64,000 nt of DNA from G020353115 sp964640125 (GTDB taxonomy: Bacteria > Bacteroidota > Bacteroidia > Bacteroidales > VadinHA17). The translations under genes were made by a program, and so were the position numbers. Within the stretch, counting starts at the first letter, position 1; the number at the start of each line of letters is the position of its first letter. The stretch spans positions 4,130 to 68,129 of the forward strand of contig CAZXGG010000011.1 of assembly GCA_964640125.1 (NCBI GenBank), read 5' to 3'. The notes below the pieces were generated by a model. The model had not been told where the DNA came from. It worked only from the letters and a program-made list of their open reading frames with translations, and made no database searches. This document shows, one piece after another, positions 1 to 9,385 of the stretch.

Positions 1-470
1 GCTTCCCGGTAGTGACCAAGGTATTCAAATGAGAGCACGATATCCATTAACAGGTCCTCTTTATTCTCAGGATCGAGTGCCAGTGCCTGGTCGAAATTTT
101 TCCGCGCACCATCAATATCACCCATCAGGCTCAGAGCGCTGCCTTTCATTGCAAATATTTCATAATTGGTTGAATCAAGCGCCTCCAGGCGTTCCAGAAT
201 TTGTATGGACTGAAGGGCTTCACCTTTATCTACCAAAACCTGAGCTTTTTTCAGCTGGATCGGGATTGAAGAAGGATGTTGTTGAGAAGCAAGGAAAACC
301 GCTTCGTAAGCATGGGTTGACTCATTGGTCTCGATATAGTAATCGATGATATTCTCAAATTCGTATACATCGAAGAAATACATGGTCTTGTTTTTCTTCA
401 TCTTCTCATACCGCCGTACCGTCTTAAGAATCTCTTCTTTCTCAAATGTTGAATCTCTGTCGTCGTTCAT
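1..470 (-). CDS. Tetratricopeptide-repeat protein, N-terminal part (cut by window edge)
   Basis: An open frame without stop runs from an ATG at 470 down to the left edge, giving about 156 residues. The N-terminus is acidic and charged (begins MNDDRDSTFEKEEI). It is followed by helical repeat segments such as ALDSTNYEIFAMKGSALSLM and ARKNFDQALALDPENKEDLL, which fit TPR helix pairs (about residues 60-140). There is no signal peptide, so a cytoplasmic scaffold or adaptor role is likely. It diverges from the TauE-like gene across 80 bases. The family is recognised from the repeat pattern only; the specific function is unknown. Confidence 0.75.
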   Translation of the reverse strand, partial: MNDDRDSTFEKEEILKTVRRYEKMKKNKTMYFFDVYEFENIIDYYIETNESTHAYEAVFLASQQHPSSIPIQLKKAQVLVDKGEALQSIQILERLEALDSTNYEIFAMKGSALSLMGDIDGARKNFDQALALDPENKEDLLMDIVLSFEYLGHYRE

Positions 471-550
471 GGCTATTCATTCACGCTGTAAAATTACGAA
501 TTATTATCATACTGCTTTTTAAAAAAAAATTAATTTTACGCACCTGTCAT

Positions 551-1279
551 ATGGATACTGCGCTTATACCGATATTGATCGTACTCTTTCTGGCTGCTCT
601 TACACGGTCAACCTTCGGTTTTGGTGATGCCCTGGTCGGTATGCCACTGCTTGCAATCATTGCAGGTATGCACATTGCAACTCCTGTCATCCAAATGTTT
701 GGCACCACGATTGCCATTTCCATTCTGATAAGACAATGGAAGCAAGTCGATCTGAAAAGTGCCTGGAAACTTATTGTCTCATCCCTCATTGGCATACCCA
801 TCGGACTATACTACCTGAGGGAGGTAAATGAGAACCTGGTGAAATTTATCCTGGCAGTTATCATCATACTTTTTGCCCTCTACCAGCTTACCAGGCCAAC
901 GATGATCAGATTAAAAAATGACCGGTTTGCCCTGCTTTTCGGATTGCTTGGCGGAATACTTGGAGGAGCGTACAACACAAACGGTCCACCGGTAATCTTC
1001 TATGGAACGTTACGGGAATGGGATCCTATGCGATTCAGGGCAACCCTCCAGGGGTATTTCCTTCCAACGGGTATCGGAATTTTAACCGGCCATTTTATTG
1101 CCGGGTTCTGGACTCCAACTGTAATCCGGTATTATCTTACAGGGCTGCCGGTGGTTATTATGGCTATCCTGCTTGGAAGTTATTTAAACAAACGGGTTCC
1201 AAAAGAAAAGTTCGTGCGTTATGTCTACCTCATATTGATTGTGCTTGGGGTATTCCTTCTGGTTGATGTTTTCAGGTAA
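551..1279 (+). CDS. TauE/SafE-family membrane transporter
   Basis: This 242-residue hydrophobic protein has about eight membrane helices and the two-half layout of the TauE/SafE (DUF81) family, whose members export or import sulfite, sulfoacetate and related anions. The typical glycine-rich segments are visible: FGFGDALVGMPLL near the N-terminus and GGILGGAYNTNGPPVIFY in the second half. The open frame extends upstream to 446, but I chose the ATG at 551 because it places the first helix directly after the start and avoids overlap with the divergent TPR gene. The substrate cannot be told from sequence. It stands alone, with the convergent GH84-like gene only 10 bases downstream. Confidence 0.85.
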   Translation: MDTALIPILIVLFLAALTRSTFGFGDALVGMPLLAIIAGMHIATPVIQMFGTTIAISILIRQWKQVDLKSAWKLIVSSLIGIPIGLYYLREVNENLVKFILAVIIILFALYQLTRPTMIRLKNDRFALLFGLLGGILGGAYNTNGPPVIFYGTLREWDPMRFRATLQGYFLPTGIGILTGHFIAGFWTPTVIRYYLTGLPVVIMAILLGSYLNKRVPKEKFVRYVYLILIVLGVFLLVDVFR

Positions 1280-1289
1280 TAGTGAATCA

Positions 1290-3917
1290 TCAGTTGTCGT
1301 GTGCACTGTCGCGATGAAACAGGATTCCCGTGGTGGTATCCAGTTCCGAAAACCGTTGTATGATCCCCTCTTTCTTTTCAGAAAGTTCTTCAACCAGTTT
1401 CGGGTTATTTTTCAAATTGCCCGAAAGGTTTGAATAAAGAATATGCAGTTTCTCTGAAAAAAGCTCTCCCTGTTTTGATAGCTTGTTCGATATACTGCCC
1501 TCTTCGATTTTCATGCAGATATCGGTTAATCCATAATAGGCATCATTGAACTCAAGCAGCTGCCTGGTAATGTCTTTGCCGAAAAGTGCAAGAAGGGCTT
1601 TATAGAGTGACATATCCGGATCGTACGCATTGTTATTCCATTCAAAATCAGCAACCGTGGTATATTTTATCTTATAGAATTCACTGGAAGCGGAGCCATT
1701 AACATACATGTGTGGACCATCAACATACTGGTAGAAATTTTCAGGCACGTATACATCATACGGTTCAAACAGGTTACACATACGGACTTTCCCGGGATAG
1801 AGGGCAGCATACCCTCCATAATCAGATTCCAGTGCCCTGGCATATAGTGTATTGTCCCAGATCATCGGTTTGCGCCCGATCAGTCCTGTGTATTTTTCAA
1901 AATCAATCTTGTCATAGTATAGGGATCTGACTGTGGGACCGGTCCAGATGATGGAGATGTCTTCCGGAATCGCTGGTATCAGTTCTTTGAAATAGAACTC
2001 CGCCCTTCCCATACTACGATCAATAAATTCATTCAGATACCATGGAGGGCAAAACTCAAATCGTGTTCCCGGATAATTCATCTCCACCCATTGATGAAGG
2101 GAATTGATCATGTATATATGCGCATGCTGGAGGTTTCCAAAAGCTTTTTTATCCTCTTCTGTATAGAGGGTGTAGAGTTTTCGTGAACCGTTTTCATGGG
2201 GAACAAAGTCATCTGCCATCAGCATAATCGTTGTGGCACCTGCATCCAATCCCCACCTGAATGCCTGTTTCAGCTTTTCCATACTTCCCGGATCACTGTG
2301 TGTCCAGGCATACCGGAGGTCATGAGAGATCGAGTCAACATGCATTTCATAGTCAAGGTGATAATAGGGATTGATCATGATTGCCAGGTCAATGGCCCCG
2401 TTTCTTCGACACGCCTCACCGATCATCGTAACGCCCTGCTTATAAAGGTCGTCAGGGTTATACCACTCTTTTCTGCCCCTGGTCTGACCGTACCCGATGT
2501 AAGCTTTGTTTAACTTCATCAGGCTCATGCGATCAATATTCGCCAGATCATTGTTCAATGTTGCTTCATCCTGCCAGGAATCGAACAGGTACGATCGCCC
2601 CAAAAAATCCGGGTAGTCGGATATAGACACGCCGTGAAACTGCTGGTTCTCTGTGTCAAATAATTGCAATGCAGTTGCTGAGGCATAATAATCACCCTGA
2701 GGGTCGCTTCCAACCAGGAAAATAACCGGTGTAATGCCCTGCAATACATCCACCAGGTACGATTGAGGTTTTCCACCTGGGATGCTTACAGTGAGCTGCT
2801 CAGATGATCGGTAATAGAGATCCGTCTTTCCAACATTGAACACTGCTGAATATTCATCCAGGTTTGGTGGGGTATAACGGGAGACAGACACCTGGACTGA
2901 GTCATTTTCCTCCATTATTTCTCTGATCAATCCGGCAGCCTTGAGGGTTAACGCGGAAGGATTGGGCGGGATGATGATCAGTGGATCTTTTTTCCCCGCA
3001 ACGCCAGCTCCGGAATAGGTTATAACCTCCCCTTTCCGGAGCTGTTTTGGTGTGGGTAAAATGAGATCAGCCCGGGAGAATGTCGAATCAAAAAAGGGTG
3101 TGACTCGTTCAAGGGTTGTGAAATTCCATTTCGAAAAACGATAATCCACGTTGTCAACCCACATGGTACCGGTGCCTTTGAGCCCAAAAAAGATCCTTAC
3201 AAACTGTGCATTGTCGGGGATATCTCCTTCCGAAAAGGGATAATTGTATGTTCTGCCCCTAACGTTCCCATAGCCGAAGGTGTCAATAAACCAGAAGTTT
3301 GAAAAAGAGTACCCCTTGAATGAATTATCGAGAAATTCATCCAGGTAAGGATAATATTGTTTTCCATCAACCTCAATTTTATTCTTATCGTAGAAAAGGA
3401 TCCGGATGTTTACTGCATCATGCAGTCTGGTCCCCAGACGGGATTGATTGGGGTGAATGCCTTCCAGCCGTATATCGAAGGTAAAAAGATAATTTCCGGG
3501 AATAACCTTAATAAAATCACTGATTATCCCCTCCCCTGTTTCATCCATTTCACCGGATTTTCCCCTGTGAATTTTAATGGCATGGGTTCCCTGTGTGACT
3601 TCATTATACTCGTAAATATTATTTGAAAGGTCTACCCACTCCACATGTTCACCCACTCTGGTCCAGCCTCTGACAAAAAAAGCGTTGTCCTCTCCCTCTT
3701 CGAAGAAAAATTTGCCGGTTTCGAAAGATGGGTTAAACACCAGGTTCCCTTTGTGTAACTGATTCAAACGAATGTGATAAGGAATTGTCATGGGATCCAT
3801 ACTTGACCATAGTGCCTGGTTCCTGATCGATTTCTCTCGCTCAATGCACCCTGTAATGATGATCAGGGAAACAGTGACAAACAAGCCGGTGATCCGGACT
3901 TTGAATTTGTTCTTCAT
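1290..3917 (-). CDS. GH84-like beta-N-acetylglucosaminidase lipoprotein
   Basis: An 875-residue exported lipoprotein with the lipobox ending at Cys24 (IIITGC). Residues ~45-270 form a beta-rich, probably carbohydrate-binding domain (NPSFETGKFFF). Residues ~285-430 resemble the GH20b-like domain that precedes the catalytic domain in GH84 enzymes. The barrel follows from about residue 435, with the adjacent aspartates Asp569-Asp570 in MADDFVP matching the catalytic DD pair of GH84 O-GlcNAcase and hyaluronidase-type enzymes. The later segments WDNTLYARAL and TTVADFEWNNNAYDP fit the same family. The expected reaction is removal of terminal beta-linked GlcNAc from glycans or glycoproteins at the cell surface. 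No Sus-type genes lie beside it. The family is well supported; the substrate is inferred. Confidence 0.8.
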   Translation of the reverse strand: MKNKFKVRITGLFVTVSLIIITGCIEREKSIRNQALWSSMDPMTIPYHIRLNQLHKGNLVFNPSFETGKFFFEEGEDNAFFVRGWTRVGEHVEWVDLSNNIYEYNEVTQGTHAIKIHRGKSGEMDETGEGIISDFIKVIPGNYLFTFDIRLEGIHPNQSRLGTRLHDAVNIRILFYDKNKIEVDGKQYYPYLDEFLDNSFKGYSFSNFWFIDTFGYGNVRGRTYNYPFSEGDIPDNAQFVRIFFGLKGTGTMWVDNVDYRFSKWNFTTLERVTPFFDSTFSRADLILPTPKQLRKGEVITYSGAGVAGKKDPLIIIPPNPSALTLKAAGLIREIMEENDSVQVSVSRYTPPNLDEYSAVFNVGKTDLYYRSSEQLTVSIPGGKPQSYLVDVLQGITPVIFLVGSDPQGDYYASATALQLFDTENQQFHGVSISDYPDFLGRSYLFDSWQDEATLNNDLANIDRMSLMKLNKAYIGYGQTRGRKEWYNPDDLYKQGVTMIGEACRRNGAIDLAIMINPYYHLDYEMHVDSISHDLRYAWTHSDPGSMEKLKQAFRWGLDAGATTIMLMADDFVPHENGSRKLYTLYTEEDKKAFGNLQHAHIYMINSLHQWVEMNYPGTRFEFCPPWYLNEFIDRSMGRAEFYFKELIPAIPEDISIIWTGPTVRSLYYDKIDFEKYTGLIGRKPMIWDNTLYARALESDYGGYAALYPGKVRMCNLFEPYDVYVPENFYQYVDGPHMYVNGSASSEFYKIKYTTVADFEWNNNAYDPDMSLYKALLALFGKDITRQLLEFNDAYYGLTDICMKIEEGSISNKLSKQGELFSEKLHILYSNLSGNLKNNPKLVEELSEKKEGIIQRFSELDTTTGILFHRDSAHDN

Positions 3918-4070
3918 CTTTCGTGCAGAAGGATTGTATTATTTTTCAGGGTTTTAACTTTATAAACGCAACCATTCATCCAAAATTTGCATCTGTTATA
4001 CAATGATAAGGAGAATACCCGTTACCCCCTAATATATTTACCCTAAAATTAACCTAAATTTTAGTGGAGG

Positions 4071-4101
4071 AAACCAGGTCCATTCGGTCCTGGTTTTTTT
4101 T
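4071..4101 (+). terminator. Rho-independent terminator-like hairpin, plus-strand orientation
   Basis: An 11-base stem (AAACCAGGTCC / GGTCCTGGTTT, with one T-T mismatch) closes a four-base ATTC loop. It is followed by eight T on the plus strand. On the minus strand the stem is followed only by CCTCC, so it does not look like the terminator of folD, which ends at 4121. No plus-strand gene precedes it. Confidence 0.55.
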
Positions 4102-4120
4102 AAAAAGAAACTTGCGATCT

Positions 4121-5005
4121 TCAAGCGTAGATGGCTTTTTTTGCCGCAAGCAAGGTATTTTTCAGAAGAGCTACTCGTGTCATGGGTCCTACACCTCCTG
4201 GCACGGGTGTGATAAAACTGGTTTTTGGAGCCACTTCATCGAATTTTACATCACCGATCAGTTTCCAACCGGATTTGGTCTTGTCGGAAGGAACCCGGGT
4301 AATACCCACGTCGATAACCACTGCCCCTTCCTTTACCATATTCGCCGTTAAGAATCCAGCCTGACCCATGGCGGCAATCACGATATCCGCATTCCGTGCT
4401 ATTTCATCAATATCCTTTGTCTTGCTATGGCAGACGGTAACCGTTGCATTCCCGGGATACCGTTTTTGGGAAAGCAAGATGCTCATCGGTTTGCCCACGA
4501 TATTGCTTCTCCCGATTACTACACAGGACTTACCCACAGTATCTATCTTGTACCGCTCGATGAGTTCCAGAATACCGGCGGGTGTTGCAGAGATATAAGA
4601 AGGCAGGCCAATGACCATGCGTCCGACATTTACCGGATGAAATCCATCCACATCTTTCCGCGGATCGATGCGTTCGATGACCTTCTGTTCCGAAATGTGA
4701 TCAGGAAGCGGCAGCTGAACGATCAATCCGTCGATCTGGTCATTCCGGTTTATTTCATCGATCTTATCCAGAAGTTTTTCTTCTGTAAGCTGCTCTTCAT
4801 ATTGAAAAAGGGAGGATTCGATGCCAACCTGGGCACAATCTTTTTGTTTATAGGCAACGTATGTTTCACTGGCACCGTCATGTCCGACAAGAATAGCGGC
4901 AAGGTGAGGGATTTTTCCACCCTGCTCTTTGATAGAATTAACCTCTTCGGCAATTTCAGCCTTGACCTGTTCGGCAATTACTTTTCCTTCAATTAGTTGG
5001 TACAT
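4121..5005 (-). CDS. folD: Bifunctional methylenetetrahydrofolate dehydrogenase / methenyltetrahydrofolate cyclohydrolase
   Basis: A 294-residue full-length FolD. It interconverts 5,10-methylene-THF, 5,10-methenyl-THF and 10-formyl-THF with NADP in the cytoplasm, supplying one-carbon units for purines and formyl-Met. The substrate-site motif YVAYKQK (Tyr51, Lys55) is present, as are QLPLPDHI and the signatures KDVDGFHPVNVGR and TPVPGGVGPMTR. The Rossmann segment GRSNIVGKPMSILL binds NADP. The ATG at 5005 is followed directly by a typical start. It lies 29 bases downstream of ffh on the same strand and is probably cotranscribed with it. Confidence 0.97.
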   Translation of the reverse strand: MYQLIEGKVIAEQVKAEIAEEVNSIKEQGGKIPHLAAILVGHDGASETYVAYKQKDCAQVGIESSLFQYEEQLTEEKLLDKIDEINRNDQIDGLIVQLPLPDHISEQKVIERIDPRKDVDGFHPVNVGRMVIGLPSYISATPAGILELIERYKIDTVGKSCVVIGRSNIVGKPMSILLSQKRYPGNATVTVCHSKTKDIDEIARNADIVIAAMGQAGFLTANMVKEGAVVIDVGITRVPSDKTKSGWKLIGDVKFDEVAPKTSFITPVPGGVGPMTRVALLKNTLLAAKKAIYA

Positions 5006-5034
5006 AATAATTTATTTTAGCGTATTAGGATTTA

Positions 5035-6369
5035 TTACCGTTTCATGCCCTGCATATTTCTCATCATTCTGGCCATGTTTTTCCCACCGGACATCATCTT
5101 CATCATCTTTCTGGTTTCATCAAACTGTTTAACCAACCGGTTTACTTCCTGGATGGTTGTCCCGCTTCCAGTGGCAATGCGCTTCCTCCTGCTTCCATTC
5201 AGGAGTACTGGATTTTCACGTTCTTCAGGAGTCATGGAGGAGATGATGGCTTCAATGCCTTTGAAAGCATCATCATCAATATCCAGGTTTTTCATTGCTT
5301 TCCCCACTCCGGGGATCATCGATGCCAGATCCTTCACGTTTCCCATCTTTTTGATTTGCTGAATCTGGGAGATGAAGTCGTTAAAATTGAATTGATCCTT
5401 CGCGATCTTCTTCTGAATTTTCCTGGCTTCCTCAACATCGAACTGCTCCTGTGCTTTTTCCACCAGCGATACAATATCACCCATGCCCAGTATACGATCA
5501 GCCATTCGTTCGGGGTGAAAAACATCCAGCGCATCCATTTTTTCACCCGAGCCGACGAATTTGATGGGTTTATTGACGACAGACCGTATGGATAATGCCG
5601 CACCCCCACGGGTATCGCCGTCTAATTTGGTAAGGACAACTCCTTCAAAATCGAGCCGGTCATTAAACTCCCTGGCTGTATTAACAGCATCCTGACCGGT
5701 CATGGCATCCACAACAAATAGGGTTTCTTGCGGATCGATCGCTTTTTTGACCGATGCAATCTCCTTCATCATCTCTTCATCAATGGCAAGCCTTCCGGCT
5801 GTGTCAATGATCACCACATCGTTCCCCTGTCTTTTTGCAAATTTGATAGACTCCTGGGTGATCTTGACAGGGTTTTGATTTCCTTCTTCCGTATATACCT
5901 CAACATTGATCTGCTCTCCCAGGACTTTCAGCTGATCGATAGCAGCCGGTCTGTAAACGTCCCCTGCTACAAGTATCGGATTTTTCCCTTTTTTATTTTT
6001 GAGCAGGAAGGCGAGTTTAGCGGCAAATGTTGTCTTTCCGGAACCCTGCAACCCGGCAACAAGAACAATGGCAGGATTGCCCTTGAGGTTAATGTCCTCC
6101 ATGCTGCCACCCATGAGAAGGGCGAGTTCATCGTGAACGATCTTTACGATCATTTGCCCCGGCTTAACTGAAGAGAGAACATCCTGTCCGAGAGCCTTCT
6201 CTTTTACCGTATCCGTAAATGACTTGGCGATCTTGTAGTTCACATCCGCATCGAGCAGAGCCCTTCGAACCTCCTTCAGGGTCTCTGCTACATTGATCTC
6301 TGTAATCCGCCCTTCACCTTTCAGTAGTTGAAACGACCGTTCCAGTCGGTCTGTCAAATTCTCAAACAT
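5035..6369 (-). CDS. ffh: Signal recognition particle protein Ffh (SRP54)
   Basis: A 444-residue SRP GTPase that binds 4.5S RNA and signal peptides of nascent membrane proteins and docks with FtsY. The N domain covers residues ~1-90. The G domain follows with P-loop GLQGSGKTT, DTAGRLA and TKLDGDTRGG. The methionine-rich M domain runs from ~310 to the end (KMMKMMSGGKNMARMMRNMQGM). Length and domain order are normal. The RNA partner gene is not visible in this window. Confidence 0.98.
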   Translation of the reverse strand: MFENLTDRLERSFQLLKGEGRITEINVAETLKEVRRALLDADVNYKIAKSFTDTVKEKALGQDVLSSVKPGQMIVKIVHDELALLMGGSMEDINLKGNPAIVLVAGLQGSGKTTFAAKLAFLLKNKKGKNPILVAGDVYRPAAIDQLKVLGEQINVEVYTEEGNQNPVKITQESIKFAKRQGNDVVIIDTAGRLAIDEEMMKEIASVKKAIDPQETLFVVDAMTGQDAVNTAREFNDRLDFEGVVLTKLDGDTRGGAALSIRSVVNKPIKFVGSGEKMDALDVFHPERMADRILGMGDIVSLVEKAQEQFDVEEARKIQKKIAKDQFNFNDFISQIQQIKKMGNVKDLASMIPGVGKAMKNLDIDDDAFKGIEAIISSMTPEERENPVLLNGSRRKRIATGSGTTIQEVNRLVKQFDETRKMMKMMSGGKNMARMMRNMQGMKR

Positions 6370-6493
6370 ATCTTACGGTTGGTTTTCGTTGGCACAAAAA
6401 TAAATAAAAATCCCTTTTCTCTGAGAAGCCGTCCGGCAAAATCAAGCGAACCATTGAAAAATCGAACCGGTACGCTCAATATTACACCTCCTG

Positions 6494-8281
6494 TTACATC
6501 CTGTCAGGCATTTCAATTCCCAGCAACCTCATGGCTGAATGAACGATATTGCCCGTGGTCTCAGAAAGGATTATTCGCAGGTTCCGGAGATCATTATCCT
6601 GCTCTTTTAAAATCGGGTAATCGTGGTAAAACTGATTGTATTCACGTGCAATCTCATAACAAAAGTTGGCGATTAAGCCCGGGTTATATGTTTCTGCTGA
6701 CTCGCCAACAACATGAGGAAAATTTTCCAGCAGCTTGATCAGTTCAATTTCCTTGGAAGGAGGATCCGCTTCCACATTCAGATGGCAGCCATCCAGCATC
6801 CCGGCTTCTCTTGCCTTCTTAAGTACGGACTGAATCCGGGTGTAGGTATATTGTACGAATGGGCCCGTATTCCCATTGAAATCAATGGATTCCTCCGGAT
6901 TAAATGTCATGTTCTTTTTGGGATCAACTTTCAGGATAAAATATTTTAATGCACCCAACCCGATCATTCTGTAAATCTTCTTTTTCTCTTCCGGCTGGTA
7001 TCCATCCAGCTTCCCCAGTTCTTTTGACATCTCCCGTGCAGTATCGATCATTTCCTGAATGAGATCATCCGCATCAACGACTGTTCCTTCCCTTGACTTC
7101 ATCTTACCAAAGGGAAGTTCAACCATGCCATACGATAAATGGTACAGGTCCTTTGCCCAGGAGTAGCCAATTTTTGAAAGTATTAATGCGAGAACCTGGA
7201 AGTGATAGTTCTGCTCATTGCCTACGACATAGATGTGTTTGTTGAATTGATACTCCTTGTATCGTAATACTGCAGTACCGAGGTCCTGGGTGATGTAAAC
7301 GGCTGTACCATCGGACCGGAGAAGAATTTTCTCATCCAGCCCGTCTGAGGTAAGGTCTGCCCAGACTGACCCATCCTGTTTTTTTTCCAGGATTCCCTTC
7401 CCGAGAGCATCCAGGACAATTTTTCTCCCCAGCTTGAAGGTATCGGACTCATAATATATCTTATCGAACCAGACACCAAGGGCTTTATAGGTTACATCAA
7501 ACCCATCATATACCCACTGGTTCATTATTTTCCAGAGGTTAACCGTCTCAGGATCATCCGCCTCCCACTTTCTCAACATCTCCTGGGCTTCATCCATCAG
7601 GGGAGCCTTCACCCGGGCTTCTTCCAATGATTCACCGGGCTGTACAAGTTTTTCAACCTGTTTTTTAAGCTCTGACTCAAACATGACATAAAAATCCCCA
7701 ACCAGGTGATCCCCTTTTTTCCCGGACGATTCAGGAGTAATACCCTTTCCCCATTTTTGCCATGCCAGCATGGATTTGCAAATGTGTATGCCCCGGTCAT
7801 TAACTATATTAACCCTTACAACACGGTTTCCTGCTGCCTCAAGGATCTCAGACATGGAATGTCCCAGCAGGTTGTTCCGGATATGCCCGAGATGTAACGG
7901 CTTGTTGGTGTTTGGGGATGAGAATTCTACAAGGACAGTTTTTGAGTCGCCGCTCCTCTCCTTTCGTCCAAAATTTTTTGCAGTAATCCTGTTTTTAAAA
8001 ATATCCAGCCAGTACTCCTTCGAAAGTTCGAAATTCAAATATCCTTTGACCACATTGTAATTTTGAATTTCCGATACCTTCCCCTTCAGGAAATTACCAA
8101 TCTCTGATCCAGCTGCTTCAGGAGATTTCCTGATCAGTTTCAACAGGGGAAACAGCACAAGGGTATAATCACCCCGGTGTTCCTTGCGGGTCTTTTGGAT
8201 AAGAATTTCTTCTTCATCAACAGTGACCGAATATAATTGGGATAAAGCATCTGCAATTTCTTTGGCTAACCTGTTTTCCAT
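6494..8281 (-). CDS. argS: Arginyl-tRNA synthetase
   Basis: A 595-residue class I aminoacyl-tRNA synthetase charging tRNA-Arg. The N-terminal Add1 domain (~1-110) precedes the catalytic fold. The fold carries the HIGH-type motif HLGHIRNNLLG and, in place of KMSKS, the sequence MKSREGTVVDADDL usual in the ArgRS subfamily with a displaced lysine. The C-terminal DALR anticodon-binding domain closes the protein (IVHSAMRLLGIEMPDRM). There is a 124-base gap to ffh. No frameshift was seen. Confidence 0.97.
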   Translation of the reverse strand: MENRLAKEIADALSQLYSVTVDEEEILIQKTRKEHRGDYTLVLFPLLKLIRKSPEAAGSEIGNFLKGKVSEIQNYNVVKGYLNFELSKEYWLDIFKNRITAKNFGRKERSGDSKTVLVEFSSPNTNKPLHLGHIRNNLLGHSMSEILEAAGNRVVRVNIVNDRGIHICKSMLAWQKWGKGITPESSGKKGDHLVGDFYVMFESELKKQVEKLVQPGESLEEARVKAPLMDEAQEMLRKWEADDPETVNLWKIMNQWVYDGFDVTYKALGVWFDKIYYESDTFKLGRKIVLDALGKGILEKKQDGSVWADLTSDGLDEKILLRSDGTAVYITQDLGTAVLRYKEYQFNKHIYVVGNEQNYHFQVLALILSKIGYSWAKDLYHLSYGMVELPFGKMKSREGTVVDADDLIQEMIDTAREMSKELGKLDGYQPEEKKKIYRMIGLGALKYFILKVDPKKNMTFNPEESIDFNGNTGPFVQYTYTRIQSVLKKAREAGMLDGCHLNVEADPPSKEIELIKLLENFPHVVGESAETYNPGLIANFCYEIAREYNQFYHDYPILKEQDNDLRNLRIILSETTGNIVHSAMRLLGIEMPDRM

Positions 8282-8343
8282 ACCGGTATTTATTTCTCCC
8301 CTTTATTGATGTTGATCCTCCTGAAAGCCATAAAGATAATATA

Positions 8344-9243
8344 TTATGAACAATAGAGAGAGCTATAATACAATAGTTTATACAGATCGAACAACAGTAG
8401 GTTCGGTCTGGATGAGATCAGTCTTCTTTCGGTCCATCTTGACAGTTTTCGGGTAACCGGTACCGGAAGATTCAGCAGACCGGTTCTTTTCAACCGGTAA
8501 AAAACCCTCAGCAGTCTGACCTGGTTGATGAATTCCCTGCTTTCTTTGTACAGCATTGTTAAATGATACAAATTATTCAACCCGGCTGTTGTTTTCTCGA
8601 TAAACAGATGGTCCGGTTCCAATCCAAGGTGAAGCAATGGATTTTCGATGTGAACTACCTTCACTCCACGCTTTACCAGTTCATATCCAAAAAGGGTATC
8701 CTCATGTCCGTATTGCTTCAGCTTTTCATCAAACTGAATGCTTAGGAACAGATCCTTATCGATCATGAAGTTGAATCCAGAAAATCCGGCATTCGGTTTT
8801 TTATTTCTTTTTTTTACACTCAGTGATTCCCGGGTTTTACCATATTTCCAACGAAAGAGGAGTTCCTTCTTTTCCGGAGGAGCAGGTTGATATGTCGTTC
8901 CTCCACAGACAACTGCACCCTTATTCAGGTAATTCAGGTAATGATTGAGGTACTGATCATGAATAACCGAGGCATCGGAATCGATGAACAACAGGTAGGG
9001 GTATCTTGCCAGCCGGGCCAGTTGGTTCCGTGCTGCCGCCCTCCCGATATTGCTGTTCTGTGTCACGAATGTGACATTTTCAAACTGCCCGACAACCCGG
9101 TTTTGATCAATAAACCGGGCGTCCGATGCATCATCCAGCGCAATGATCTCAAATGAAATGTTCAATCCTTTCCCCTGCTTTATCAGGTCATTGACAAGAT
9201 CAACAATGTTGTGATTAAAAACTGGTATTAAAATTGATAGCAT
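8344..9243 (-). CDS. Family 2 glycosyltransferase
   Basis: A 299-residue GT-A fold glycosyltransferase. The N-terminus LSILIPVFNHN and the acidic motif ALDDAS near residue 45 bind the nucleotide sugar. GRAAARNQLARLARYPYLLFIDSDA holds the DxD-type metal site (about residues 92-98). The later YGHEDTLFGYELVKRG segment resembles the ED catalytic region of GT2 enzymes. It has no clear membrane anchor. It probably adds a sugar to a surface glycan or lipid; donor and acceptor are unknown. It stands alone 62 bases downstream of the argS start, on the same strand. Confidence 0.85.
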   Translation of the reverse strand: MLSILIPVFNHNIVDLVNDLIKQGKGLNISFEIIALDDASDARFIDQNRVVGQFENVTFVTQNSNIGRAAARNQLARLARYPYLLFIDSDASVIHDQYLNHYLNYLNKGAVVCGGTTYQPAPPEKKELLFRWKYGKTRESLSVKKRNKKPNAGFSGFNFMIDKDLFLSIQFDEKLKQYGHEDTLFGYELVKRGVKVVHIENPLLHLGLEPDHLFIEKTTAGLNNLYHLTMLYKESREFINQVRLLRVFYRLKRTGLLNLPVPVTRKLSRWTERRLISSRPNLLLFDLYKLLYYSSLYCS

Positions 9244-9385
9244 GCTATTCTGGGTGTGATTGCTGTTTAGAAAAAGATCCTGGTTTTTCTAAAATTTATA
9301 AAATTTGTAAAATTCTTTCAATATTCTGTTATTTCAACGGGTTAATTATCATCTTTGGAGACATTAATTGCAAAAATTATTACGA

